DNA of 64,000 nucleotides, from the NCBI GenBank assembly GCA_035933635.1, contig DASYYY010000022.1, positions 141,670 to 205,669 on the forward strand, written 5' to 3'. The position numbers and the translations under genes were made by a program. This document shows positions 42,013 to 50,513 of the stretch, one piece after another (the stretch's first letter is position 1; each line of letters begins with the position of its first letter). The notes below the pieces were generated by a model. The model had not been told where the DNA came from. It saw only the letters and a list, made by a program, of their open reading frames with translations, and did no database searches. This stretch comes from JAKIVR01 sp035933635. Its GTDB lineage: Archaea; Thermoplasmatota; Thermoplasmata; Lutacidiplasmatales; UBA184.

Positions 42013-44121
42013 ATGAACGAGAGCAAGTTCGGTCTGGGGTCGCGGCGCGGAAGTTGGCTGGTCGGCGGGACGGCGTTGATCGCCGCGACACTGTTCCTCC
42101 TGGGGAGCGCCGCGGCCGCGCACCCGGGTGCGCCGCCGCCCACGACCACCTACTCGGTGTCGTTCGTCTCCCACGGCCTCGCCGCATCGTCGTCCTGGAG
42201 CGTCTACTTCAATGGCGTCACGTACTCGGGAACCAAGGCCACGATCACGATCACCGGCGTCTCGGGGGGTAGCTACTACTTCTCGGCCGCCCAGGCCGTC
42301 GCGGGCTCGACGGGGATTCAATACTACGCCGGCTCGAACACCGGTTACATCTCGGTCCCAGCGCAGCTCAGCCACTACATCGTCTACACCAAGGAGTACG
42401 CCGTGACGATCGGGGTCAACCCGACGGGCAGCGGCTACACCAACCCCGGCACGACCTACTTCGTCGCCGGAGAGACCTTCCCGCTCAGCGCGATCGCCTA
42501 CACGGGCTACACGTTCTCCACGTGGGTCTCCTCGAGCAAGTCGCTGATCCTCGGGTCAAAGACCGCCGCCTCGACCAACGTCACCATCGGTGCGCCGGGA
42601 ACGCTCACGGCCAAGTTCAAGGCGGAGAAGTACCCGATCACCTACACCGAGGTCGGTCTGCCGGCCGGTACCATTTGGTCGGTCACCTCCGGCGGGACGG
42701 CGTACGTCTCTTCGACGAGCACGATCAAGGCCGCGACCTCGGTCGTCGGCAACCTGTACTGGTCGGTCGCCCCGGTATCCTCCGGGACGACGGCGCAGTA
42801 CGCCCCCTGGCCGGCCAGCGGCGGGATGTACGTGCCGAGCCAGACGATGCAGACGATCTCCTTCGTCAAGCAGTACCAGGTCAGCGTCGTTGCCACCCCG
42901 AGCTCGACGGGCTCGACCTCGCCTTCGGGCACCGCGTTCTACACCGCGGGGACGAACCTGAGCGTCGTCGCCTACAGCACCTCGAGCTACCAGTTCTCCT
43001 CGTGGACGGCGGGCTCGACCAACCTGGGGATCGGGGGTAAGACCAACTCCTCGACGAACGTCACGATCAAGGGACCGGGAACACTCACGGCGCACTTCTC
43101 CCCCGGCTCGTCGTGCACGACGTGCACGGTGACCATCTACGAGTCCGGCCTGCCCGCGAACGCGAACTGGGGCGTCGGCTACAACAACTCCTGGTACCCC
43201 TCGACGGTGACTCGGACGACCAACTCGCTCAAGTTCACCGGGTTGGGCAGCGGCTACTTCTACTGGTCGACCGCCAGCGCGGTGGCGAGCCCCTCGTCCA
43301 CCTCCGGCGTGATCTACATCCCGTCCTCCACCGGGGGCTACATCTACGTCCCGAGCCAGCTCGCCTACACCATCGTCTACACCCCCGAGTACTACGTCGG
43401 GATCATCACGAACCCCCAGTACGGCGCGGGCGGCGTCGGTCCGGCCTCGGGGTACTATCCGGCGGGCAGCGAGCTGCCCATCTGGAGCGGCGGCGGCAAC
43501 GGCTGGGTCTTCTCCAAGTGGACCGCGAGCACCACCAAGCTCCCCTTTGCCAAGTCCAGTTCGCCGGCGACCACCGCCGTGGTCAACGGGCCGGGGACGA
43601 TCGTGGCGAACTTCGTGCTCCCGACCACCACGGTCTCCTTCACGGAGTCGGGGCTGGCCAAGGGGACCCTCTGGTCGCTGACGTTCGACGGCGCGGTCTA
43701 TGCCTCGAACACCTCGACGATCACGATCCACAGCGTCAGCTACGGCGGGCACTCGTGGTACCCGGACACTCCGTTCGATGCGACGACGACTACGCAGTGG
43801 GTCGCGCTGGCGTGGAACTACGGCGGCCTGAGCGGGACGCTCCAGGTGCCCTTCCAGAACGTCGAGAACATCGTCTTCGAGGAGGAGTTCAAGGTCAACT
43901 ACTACACCGCCGGGACCAGCGGGGGCAGCATCTCGCCCTCCGGCCTGAACTGGTACCTCGCGGGCAGCATCGTCGCGCTGGACGCGATCAACGGGACGAG
44001 CGCGAACTTCACCAGCTGGAAGTCCTCGAGCTCCACCAACCTGGCGATCGGATCGACGACGATGGCCGCCACCTACCTCGTCATCCAGGGGGCCGGCTCG
44101 GTCACCTGCACGTTCCACTAA
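42013..44121 (+). CDS. Secreted protein of four tandem two-domain units
   Basis: The 702-residue product has an N-terminal signal (WLVGGTALIAATLFLLGSAAAAH) and no C-terminal anchor. The rest is four units of about 161-168 residues. Each unit has an 'ESGLPAGTxWSV' module (residues about 46, 207, 370 and 538) followed by an InlB-B-like module beginning Y-V--NP-G---SPSG and containing FS-W----TNLGIG (about 129, 288, 460 and 626), closing with N-T-GPGTLTA-F. It is very rich in Ser, Thr, Tyr and N-x-S/T. Such 'ESGLP' modules accompany thermopsin-like proteins in Thermoplasmatota. A role in adhesion or surface layering is inferred. A TATGTATACGTAC stretch upstream may be its promoter. Confidence 0.8.
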   Translation: MNESKFGLGSRRGSWLVGGTALIAATLFLLGSAAAAHPGAPPPTTTYSVSFVSHGLAASSSWSVYFNGVTYSGTKATITITGVSGGSYYFSAAQAVAGSTGIQYYAGSNTGYISVPAQLSHYIVYTKEYAVTIGVNPTGSGYTNPGTTYFVAGETFPLSAIAYTGYTFSTWVSSSKSLILGSKTAASTNVTIGAPGTLTAKFKAEKYPITYTEVGLPAGTIWSVTSGGTAYVSSTSTIKAATSVVGNLYWSVAPVSSGTTAQYAPWPASGGMYVPSQTMQTISFVKQYQVSVVATPSSTGSTSPSGTAFYTAGTNLSVVAYSTSSYQFSSWTAGSTNLGIGGKTNSSTNVTIKGPGTLTAHFSPGSSCTTCTVTIYESGLPANANWGVGYNNSWYPSTVTRTTNSLKFTGLGSGYFYWSTASAVASPSSTSGVIYIPSSTGGYIYVPSQLAYTIVYTPEYYVGIITNPQYGAGGVGPASGYYPAGSELPIWSGGGNGWVFSKWTASTTKLPFAKSSSPATTAVVNGPGTIVANFVLPTTTVSFTESGLAKGTLWSLTFDGAVYASNTSTITIHSVSYGGHSWYPDTPFDATTTTQWVALAWNYGGLSGTLQVPFQNVENIVFEEEFKVNYYTAGTSGGSISPSGLNWYLAGSIVALDAINGTSANFTSWKSSSSTNLAIGSTTMAATYLVIQGAGSVTCTFH

Positions 44122-44281
44122 GGGACCGAGAGGGAACGGCGGGCCCGCCTCCCTCCGCAGGGGGCGGGTCCGACCCGGTAGGGGCGATCGAGTGACCGGA
44201 CGACCCGGCGACCACCTCGTGGAGCGCCGTCGGCGTCGACCGGCGGACTAGCGATATCTGGCCGGTCTTGGTCCGACCCCG

Positions 44282-45307
44282 ATGCTTCGCCGGTCCACGC
44301 CGCGGTTCCAGAACCCGGATGGCTCGACCGTCCCGGGCAGCATCGCCTCGCTCCAGGCGGCGGAGATCGGGGGCGTTCGGCAATGGGTGCTCGTTCGAGG
44401 GCAGGACTCGACGCGGCCGTTGCTCCTCTTCCTCCACGGCGGTCCCGGGGAGGGGGCCATTCTCTACGCGCGTCAGGTCCAGGAGGAGCTGGAACGGGCA
44501 TTCCTTGTGGCGAACTGGGACCAGCGCGGCGCCGGCCTCTCCTACGATCCCCAGATCCCGCTGGAATCGATGACCGTCGACCGCCTCGTCGCGGATACGA
44601 TCGAGGTTTCCCGGATGCTCTTGGAACAGTACGGACGCCGTAAGCTGCTCCTCGTCGGGCATTCGTGGGGGACGATCCTGGGGATCCTCGCCGCCCAGCG
44701 GGCTCCCGAGCTCTATCTCGCCTATGTCGGCGCCGGCCAGGTCGTCGACGCCGAGGAGTCTGAGCGGCGGATGTACGCCTGGGCCGTCGCCGAGGCGCGA
44801 GGCCGCGCGATGGAGCGAGCGGTCCGCGAACTCGAGGCGATCGGGGCTCCGCCCTATGCGTCGGTCCGCGGGTTCCGCCTCGCGCGACGATGGGTGGCTC
44901 GTCTCGGCGGCGTCGCCCGACCCGGGGTCGAGCGCTCGATGGCGTGGAGATCGATCGCCCACCTTCGTGAGTATACGCTCGGCGACCTCGTGCGCTGGTC
45001 GCGCGGGGTGAGCTTCTCGGCGCGCACGCTCGTTCCGGAGGCCGGCTCGACCGACCTCCCCCGGCGGGTCACCGCGCTGAAGATCCCGACCTACTTCCTG
45101 TCGGGTCGTTCCGACCGCGTCTGCGACCCCTGGCTCGCGCGGGAGTACCTCCGGGTGCTCGACGCGCCCCGAAAGGCCTGGGCATGGGTCGACGACGCCG
45201 CCCACCTGGTCCCGTTCGAGGAGCCCGCGGAGTTCGCCGGTGCGATGGCCCACTTCGAGGTCGAAGCGCGACTTCCCGACGCCCCCGCGTGGTCGGTCGC
45301 GGGCTGA
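44282..45307 (+). CDS. Alpha/beta hydrolase, proline-iminopeptidase-like
   Basis: The 341-residue enzyme has the family signature LLLFLHGGPGEGAILY (oxyanion hole), WDQRGAGLSYDP, the nucleophile elbow LLLVGHSWGTILG with the catalytic serine, SGRSDRVCDP holding the acid, and DDAAHLVPFEEP with the catalytic histidine. A cap domain lies between (about residues 155-255). Relatives are S33 peptidases cutting N-terminal proline, or esterases; the substrate cannot be fixed. No signal peptide is present. It is leaderless, with GATATC at 44253-44258, 26 bases ahead of the ATG. It converges with the following surface protein gene. Confidence 0.85.
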   Translation: MLRRSTPRFQNPDGSTVPGSIASLQAAEIGGVRQWVLVRGQDSTRPLLLFLHGGPGEGAILYARQVQEELERAFLVANWDQRGAGLSYDPQIPLESMTVDRLVADTIEVSRMLLEQYGRRKLLLVGHSWGTILGILAAQRAPELYLAYVGAGQVVDAEESERRMYAWAVAEARGRAMERAVRELEAIGAPPYASVRGFRLARRWVARLGGVARPGVERSMAWRSIAHLREYTLGDLVRWSRGVSFSARTLVPEAGSTDLPRRVTALKIPTYFLSGRSDRVCDPWLAREYLRVLDAPRKAWAWVDDAAHLVPFEEPAEFAGAMAHFEVEARLPDAPAWSVAG

Positions 45308-45407
45308 GCTCCCGGGCTCGGGGCGAACCGATCCACGGGTCGAAAAGGAAGGAAGAGGTTGGTCGGGCGGCCGCGCGCGAGGCGCTGCCGCCCGAGGGGC
45401 TGCCGGC

Positions 45408-46403
45408 CTAGGCGATGACCACGCTGCTGAGGTCCATCCCGTTGGAGGGTCCCGCCATGTTCCAGTTGATCGTGGACGACGCGGCGTTCCAGCCCTCGAG
45501 GTCGGCGAACGCATCGCCGAGCGCCTCGATGATCATCGCGTAGTGGTGGGCGCGGTTGAACGTCCCGTTGATGTAGAGCGGGAGCGCCATGCCGCCGACG
45601 AAGTTCATCGTCGTCGGCCCGAAGTGCGTGTAGTTCAAGCTGAAGGTGCCCGCGCTGTAGCTGTACCCCGAAGAGGACGACCAGGTCGTGTCGTTGTAGA
45701 ACTCGTACCCGGACTCGTTGGTGGTGTAGGTCGAGTTGAACGCCAGCTGCTGGAAGCAGAACGTCGACGAGCAGATGCTCGCCAGGAAGTTGGACCCGTT
45801 CGTCAGGTCGGTGATGTACGCCTCGAAGAGCAGGACCTCGGCGAAGATCTCCGACGTGCACACCGCCTCGACTCCGGAGTAGTTGTCCCAGTAGGCGAAC
45901 GTCGAGCTGACGTAGCTGTAGTAGTTGGCGAACGGCTTCGCCGCCGGGCAGCTCGTGAACGAGTTCTTGCCTGTGACGTTCCACGCGAGGTTCCAGTTCG
46001 CCTTGACGTGGTGCGACCCGGTCGGGAGCGCGAGCGAAACGGCGACGGTCAGTTGCGGGCTCAGCCCGGCTTCGAAGTACTGCCCGACGCCGGCGAACGA
46101 CTTGCCGCAGATATGGGCGGAGGCGGTGCCCGCCCCGAAGGAGCCCTTACCGGTGGCGAAGCTGAATCCCACCGGCTTGCTGTACGACGCCTTGGCGCAC
46201 TGGCTGGCCTGCGTGCTCTGGTAGGCCGTGAACGCACCCTTGTAGGGCGCCACCTTGGTCACCGTCGGGGGGCCCACGGCGCCACTCGCCGCAGAGGCCA
46301 GCGTCAGGACCAGCACGGCGGTCCCCACTAGGCTCACGGTCCCCAGACCGGTCCAGAAGCGCTTTCGGACGATTCGACCCATCCCTCTTCCCGCATCTTC
46401 CAT
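45408..46403 (-). CDS. Secreted protein, first of two tandem paralogues
   Basis: The 331-residue product starts MEDAGRGMGRIVRKRFW, then has a signal helix (LGTVSLVGTAVLVLTLASAASGA). It shares a full-length plan with the gene upstream (46662-47657), which has the same length: VAPYKGAF, GKGSFGAGTASAHICGKSF, LPTGSHHVKANWNLAWNVTG, TFAYWDNYSGVEAVC, FNGTFNRAHHYA-like YINGTFNRAHHYAMII, and a C-terminal DLSSVVIA. Conserved cysteines suggest disulfides. Function is unknown. Unlike many neighbours, it has a leader of about 70 bases with a GGAGGGGG site before the ATG. The promoter region carries GAGGTTTAAGGAG. Confidence 0.78.
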   Translation of the reverse strand: MEDAGRGMGRIVRKRFWTGLGTVSLVGTAVLVLTLASAASGAVGPPTVTKVAPYKGAFTAYQSTQASQCAKASYSKPVGFSFATGKGSFGAGTASAHICGKSFAGVGQYFEAGLSPQLTVAVSLALPTGSHHVKANWNLAWNVTGKNSFTSCPAAKPFANYYSYVSSTFAYWDNYSGVEAVCTSEIFAEVLLFEAYITDLTNGSNFLASICSSTFCFQQLAFNSTYTTNESGYEFYNDTTWSSSSGYSYSAGTFSLNYTHFGPTTMNFVGGMALPLYINGTFNRAHHYAMIIEALGDAFADLEGWNAASSTINWNMAGPSNGMDLSSVVIA

Positions 46404-46661
46404 GTTCGTGGTATCCCCCTCCGGACGGGCCGATCGAAGCGGCACGACCGGGGAAAGCAGGCCGCGGGACGGGCTCCTACTCCTTAAACCTCAGTATACG
46501 CACGGGTCCGTACCGCCCTCGTCAGGCGGCCGAATCGAGAGCTGGCCCTAGCGTATCGCGGGCCTCGGGAGGCGGGCACCCCAAGGAACGACACGGGCGG
46601 GAAAACGAGGGAAGCGGTTGGTACGGGTCGCGAGGCCGCGACCCGCCGAGGGTGCTCGACC

Positions 46662-47657
46662 TTATGTGGTCACGATCGAGCTGAGGCTCAGCCCGTTGCC
46701 GAGGGTCTGGGTGTTGACGGCCACCTTCGCGGTGGCGGCGCCGTAGCCGGAGACGTCGGCGTAGGCGAACCCGTAGAAGTCCACCACGATCGCGTACTTG
46801 TGGGCGCGGTTGAACGTGCCGTTGAAGTACATCGTCCAGAGCTTCGAGGCGCTGCCCGAGAAGCTCGGCGCCGTCGAGAAGGTGTAGTTCTGGCTGAAGA
46901 CACCATGGGTGCGGGTGTAGGCCGTCCCGTTCCAGGTGACGTAGCTGTAGAACTCCCAACCTGAGTCGTTCTCACGGTAGGCGTTGCTCGAGTTCAGCTG
47001 CACGAAGCAGTAGCTGGACGGGCAGCTGTTGGAGTAGGTCTGACCGCCCGCGGTCAGGTCCTGGATGTAGGCGGACTCGAGGTCGATGAAGAACTCGGCC
47101 TCGGCGTAGCAGATCGCCTCCTTTCCCGTGTAGTTGTCCCAGTACGCGTACGAGGGGCTCGTGTAACTGTACTCCTGCACGAACGACTTCGGCGCCGGGC
47201 AGGGCTTGGTGACCAGGTAGCTGCCCGACGTGTTCCACGCGAGCTTCCAGTTCGTCGCGACGCTGTGGCTGCCCGTCGGCAGGATGGTGGTGATCGCCAT
47301 CTCGAGCGAGGGGTCGAGGTAGCCTTCGTTGTAGGACCCGATCTGGTCGACGCCCGGCCCGCAGGCCTTCGCCGAGGCGGTACCGACGCCCATGCCGCCG
47401 GTTCCCGTCTTCAGGTTGAAGTTGGGAGTCTTGACGTAGCCGGCATGGCCGCAGCCGGAGATCCCGGTGTACGCCCCGGGCTGGACCGCGCCATGGTAGG
47501 GCGCCTTGACGGTGACCGAGGGTGGCGCGACCGCGGCCGCCCCGCTCAAGGTCATGCTCAGGACGACCAGGATCGCCCCCAACGAGCCCACCAACCCCGC
47601 GCGGGCGAGCATCTGCTTTCGTTCCCAATGGCGGCTTACCTTCGCTCTCTCTTCCAT
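46662..47657 (-). CDS. Secreted protein, second tandem paralogue
   Basis: The 331-residue product begins MEERAKVSRHWERKQML, with a signal helix (AGLVGSLGAILVVLSMTLSGAAA). Shared segments with the downstream copy are VKAPYHGAV, GTGGMGVGTASAKACG, LPTGSHSVATNWKLAWNTSG, SYAYWDNYTGKEAIC, YFNGTFNRAHKYAIVV and the end LSLSSIVTT. The repeated W-D-N-Y and NGTFNRAH motifs mark the family, which was not recognised. It has a GGGGGGAG site before the ATG and a promoter element GAGGTTTAACTAGGAGC matching that of the other copy. A strong leader hairpin (47673-47704) touches the ribosome-binding site. Confidence 0.78.
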   Translation of the reverse strand: MEERAKVSRHWERKQMLARAGLVGSLGAILVVLSMTLSGAAAVAPPSVTVKAPYHGAVQPGAYTGISGCGHAGYVKTPNFNLKTGTGGMGVGTASAKACGPGVDQIGSYNEGYLDPSLEMAITTILPTGSHSVATNWKLAWNTSGSYLVTKPCPAPKSFVQEYSYTSPSYAYWDNYTGKEAICYAEAEFFIDLESAYIQDLTAGGQTYSNSCPSSYCFVQLNSSNAYRENDSGWEFYSYVTWNGTAYTRTHGVFSQNYTFSTAPSFSGSASKLWTMYFNGTFNRAHKYAIVVDFYGFAYADVSGYGAATAKVAVNTQTLGNGLSLSSIVTT

Positions 47658-47672
47658 GTGTTTGAGCTCCCC

Positions 47673-47704
47673 CCGTCGGGGATCGTGCGGCGGACCCCCG
47701 ACGG
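47673..47704 (-). promoter_or_regulatory. 5' leader hairpin overlapping the ribosome-binding site
   Basis: Nine-base arms at 47673-47681 and 47696-47704 (CCGTCGGGG/CCCCGACGG on the plus strand) pair perfectly around a 14-base loop. The 3' arm on the minus strand includes the first bases of the GGGGGGAG site of the second paralogue, so folding could limit translation. Confidence 0.45.
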
Positions 47705-47749
47705 GTCCAAGCACGGGCGCGTGCGATTGCTCCTAGTTAAACCTCCATG

Positions 47750-48030
47750 AATGACGCTGACAACAAGCTCCGTCCCTGTCGAGCCTCACGCTCGCCCATC
47801 GTCGACCCGCCCGGCCGCCGGGACCCACGAGCCGGGCTTCGATACTCGAGTCCCGGCGGCGCTCCGCCGCTCTGTTCGGCTGAGGTCGTGGGGCGTACGG
47901 GCGATGGCCGTCCTCACGACTCGTCAGGGCGTTCCGTCACGAGGCTCGCACGACCTCTTGAACGATGGACCGGTGGGAACTCGGTACGAGGGGACCGGGA
48001 GGGAATCGTCCCGCGAGCTGCCCAAGGCGG
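47750..48030. other. No gene seen
   Basis: The 281 bases between the paralogue promoter and the VOC gene hold only short arginine-rich frames. The TATA-like GGTTTAAC for the paralogue lies at its left edge. Nothing else was recognised. Confidence 0.5.
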
Positions 48031-48492
48031 CTACCGATTCGGAGTGTGTCGGCGATGACCCCGCTGCCAGATCCCGACCGCGGTGCCGCTGGGATCCTCG
48101 ACGACCGCGACCAACAGCTCGCCGACGGGAAACGGCTCCCGCCGGATCGTCCCGTGGGCCGCCACGGCGCGCGCAAGCGCCGCGTCGAGGCTACCGACGA
48201 AGACATAGGGCAGAACTCCGGCTCCGCCGGCGATCGGTCGGTTGTTCACAAAATGGCCGATCACGTGTCCGGTGCCATCTTCGAAGGCCCAAGCGCCCGG
48301 CCGTTCGCCGATGGTCCAGCCGAAGACCTCGTGGTAGAACTGGGCGGATCCGTGGGGATCGCTGCTCGGGATGTCGAGGTACGAGAGGCCCCCGCGTCGA
48401 AACACCTTGGACGGGCCGCTCCGAGCGGGTCGACGAGCGACCGGCCCGGCCGACTTCGGAGCGGTTCGCCCGCCCGAACGTCGAGCCGCCAT
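48031..48492 (-). CDS. VOC (glyoxalase/bleomycin resistance fold) protein
   Basis: This 153-residue protein has a basic N-terminal stretch of about 30 residues and then one VOC domain: GLSYLDIPSSDPHGSAQFYHEVFGW, FEDGTGHVIGHFV, YVFVGSLDAALARAVAAHGTI and LLVAVVEDPSGTAVGIWQ. It matches the subgroup of small VOC proteins (COG3324-like). Candidate metal ligands are not obvious, so it may be non-catalytic. The true start may be downstream of ATG 48492, near the first strand. It is flanked by tRNA-Ala on the right. Confidence 0.83.
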   Translation of the reverse strand: MAARRSGGRTAPKSAGPVARRPARSGPSKVFRRGGLSYLDIPSSDPHGSAQFYHEVFGWTIGERPGAWAFEDGTGHVIGHFVNNRPIAGGAGVLPYVFVGSLDAALARAVAAHGTIRREPFPVGELLVAVVEDPSGTAVGIWQRGHRRHTPNR

Positions 48493-48577
48493 CCTACGGG
48501 CGACGGCCCGCCGAGTATTCGGCCGTTACTGCAACTCGCTGGCGATCCGACCGGGACGCGGTCGCACCGGGAGTAAA

Positions 48578-48649
48578 TGGACTGGTCGGGATTTGAACCC
48601 GAGGCCTCCGGTTTGCAAAACCGGCGATCTTCCGCTGATCTACCAGCCC
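48578..48649 (-). tRNA. tRNA-Ala (TGC)
   Basis: The cloverleaf is complete: acceptor GGGCTGG/CCAGTCC with the G3-U70 wobble that is the alanine identity element, D stem GATC/GATC, anticodon stem CCGGT/ACCGG, loop TTTGCAA with anticodon TGC (plus strand 48615-48617), T arm TCGGG TTCAAAT CCCGA, and A73. It is 72 bases, with no intron and no encoded CCA. Confidence 0.97.
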
Positions 48650-48673
48650 TGGAGTGGACCCGGGTGGCCCCGT

Positions 48674-49429
48674 TCATATCGGTTCCGACCGACGGACCTC
48701 CTTCCGACCGGGGGAGCTGCGCCTGGCGACGGACGCCCACGTCTCGTCCAGCCGGGGGACGGTCGCGTACCGGGCCAGCTCTTCCGGGCGGATCCACGTC
48801 GACTCCGTATGCTCCCAGTCGAGCGTCACCGACGGGTCGCCGACGGTGAACCGGAAGGGGTGCACCCGGTAGACCCGGTCGCCATCGCGCGCGTAGAGTA
48901 CGGCGCCCCGCTGCGCCAGACGGACCTGGTCGGCGGCGATGGAGGTCTCCTCCCGGATCTCAGTGAGCGCCTGGTCGAGCGGGTCGTCGCTCTCCAGGAA
49001 ACCCGAGACCGCGGCCCATCGACCACGGAAGCTCCCGACCTTCTCCGACCGGCGCAACAGGAGGATGCGTCCGTCCGTGCGCTCTAAGAAGCTCGTGACG
49101 ACCCGGACCTCCCAGACACGGGGGAGCTCGAGCTCCCCGCGGTCGGCGTCGACCCGGACCTCGTCCCCGTCGTGGAGAAGCCCCTCCGGCACCCCGCCCA
49201 CAACCGGGCCAGGACGTTCGGGATACTCGACTGCCGGAGCCTGAAGCAAGATGACCCCCCGCGCCGGCAGCTCGATCGCCTCGCTCTCGCGAGCGCGACC
49301 GGAGGGTGCGCAGAGCACCTCCTCCGACGCCTCGGGGGAGAGGCGTGCGGGCAGATCGACGGATTCCTCGGACCAACGGAGGCGGCCGGCGGCGAAGCCG
49401 ATCTGTACCTTCGTCACGGGTAGGCGCAT
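48674..49429 (-). CDS. Nudix hydrolase with an extra N-terminal domain
   Basis: The 251-residue protein has a C-terminal Nudix domain (about 110-235): VWEVRVVTSFLERTDGRILLLRR, then the Nudix box GFLESDDPLDQALTEIREET, slightly degenerate because Thr-Glu replaces the usual Arg-Glu, and WEHTESTWIRPEELARY. About 105 residues of beta-rich sequence precede it (KVQIGFAAGRLRWSEESVDL and so on), with no recognised family. Nudix enzymes cleave nucleoside diphosphates linked to another group; the substrate here is open. ATG 49429 is used, as codons upstream are low-complexity. It is divergent from the LLM oxidoreductase gene. Confidence 0.85.
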   Translation of the reverse strand: MRLPVTKVQIGFAAGRLRWSEESVDLPARLSPEASEEVLCAPSGRARESEAIELPARGVILLQAPAVEYPERPGPVVGGVPEGLLHDGDEVRVDADRGELELPRVWEVRVVTSFLERTDGRILLLRRSEKVGSFRGRWAAVSGFLESDDPLDQALTEIREETSIAADQVRLAQRGAVLYARDGDRVYRVHPFRFTVGDPSVTLDWEHTESTWIRPEELARYATVPRLDETWASVARRSSPGRKEVRRSEPI

Positions 49430-49507
49430 CGTTCCCCGCACGCGTGGCGCGGGAATAGCGGAAACGGGCGAGGACAACCGCTTCAACGGCTCGCGGGTGG
49501 GGCGGGC

Positions 49508-50488
49508 GTGCGGCTCAGCGCGTTCACGATCGTCGATGCCCACCCCGAGTCGGAGCGGCACCGAGACCGGTTCGCCGAGGTTCTCGAACTCGCCGAGGTC
49601 TGTGATACCGCCGGGCTATCGACCCTATGGGTCGCCGAGCACCATTTCCACCCCGGAGGGGTATGCCCGTCACCCCCCGTCCTGCTGGCGGCGGCGGGGG
49701 CGCGGACGCGCCGGCTGCGGCTGGGCGTCCTCGTCAGCGTCCTGCCGTTCCATTCCCCGATCGAGCTCGCCGAGCAGTACGCCCTCCTCGATCGGCTCGT
49801 CGGTGGACGGCTCGAGGTCGGCGTCGGCAGCGGCTACATCCCGCTGGAGTTCGAAGGGTTCGGGATCGCCCCCGAATCCAAGCGGGAGCTGTTCGACCGG
49901 AATCTCGAGCGGCTGCTCGCCGGGCTGCGCGGCGAGCCGATCGCGCACGGCTCCTCGGGCGAGATACGGCTCAACGTGCGCCCCGTGCAGGTGCCGCACC
50001 CGCCGATCCGCGTGGCGGTCCAACGGCGGGAAGCGCTACCCCATCTCGCCCGCCGTTCGCTCTCGATCGCCCTGATCCCCTACGCCACGGTGCCCGATCT
50101 CGCGGCCTTGGCCGAGGAGATCGGCGAGTACCGAGCGGCGTTGCCGCCGGGTGTGACGGCGGAGGTCTCCGTCGCGCTCCACCTCTACGCCGGAGCGGCG
50201 GTCGCCGAGGCGCGCGCCGCGCTCCAGCGGTACCTGGACGCGCGGCTCGCCACGCAGAGCACGAACTACCAGGCCCGGGTCCACGCCGACCCCCACGTCG
50301 CGACGGCGGCGGGGGTGGAGGCCACGGGGTTCGCGCTCCTGGGATCGGCCGCGACGGTCCGCGAGCGTCTGAGGGAGTTCGAGCGGGCCGGGGTCGACGA
50401 GGTGCTGGGGATCTTCGACTTCGGTGCGCTGGCCGCCGGGCTCGTCCACCGATCGGTCGCGGCGCTCGCGGCGGAGTGGGGCGCCTGA
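49508..50488 (+). CDS. Luciferase-like (LLM) flavin-dependent oxidoreductase
   Basis: This 326-residue TIM-barrel enzyme is of the bacterial luciferase/F420-dependent superfamily. It has LSTLWVAEHHFHPGGVCPSP, RLRLGVLVSVLPFHSPIELAEQYALLD, GGRLEVGVGSGYIPLEFEGFG, IRVAVQRREALPHLARRS and the closing segment GSAATVRERLREFERAGVDEVLGIFDFG. The cofactor (FMN or F420) cannot be determined. The start is GTG 49508. No partner reductase is adjacent. It is convergent with a large surface protein gene. Confidence 0.9.
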   Translation: MRLSAFTIVDAHPESERHRDRFAEVLELAEVCDTAGLSTLWVAEHHFHPGGVCPSPPVLLAAAGARTRRLRLGVLVSVLPFHSPIELAEQYALLDRLVGGRLEVGVGSGYIPLEFEGFGIAPESKRELFDRNLERLLAGLRGEPIAHGSSGEIRLNVRPVQVPHPPIRVAVQRREALPHLARRSLSIALIPYATVPDLAALAEEIGEYRAALPPGVTAEVSVALHLYAGAAVAEARAALQRYLDARLATQSTNYQARVHADPHVATAAGVEATGFALLGSAATVRERLREFERAGVDEVLGIFDFGALAAGLVHRSVAALAAEWGA

Positions 50489-50513
50489 CGGCGCGGCGCC
50501 CCGATCGGGTTCC

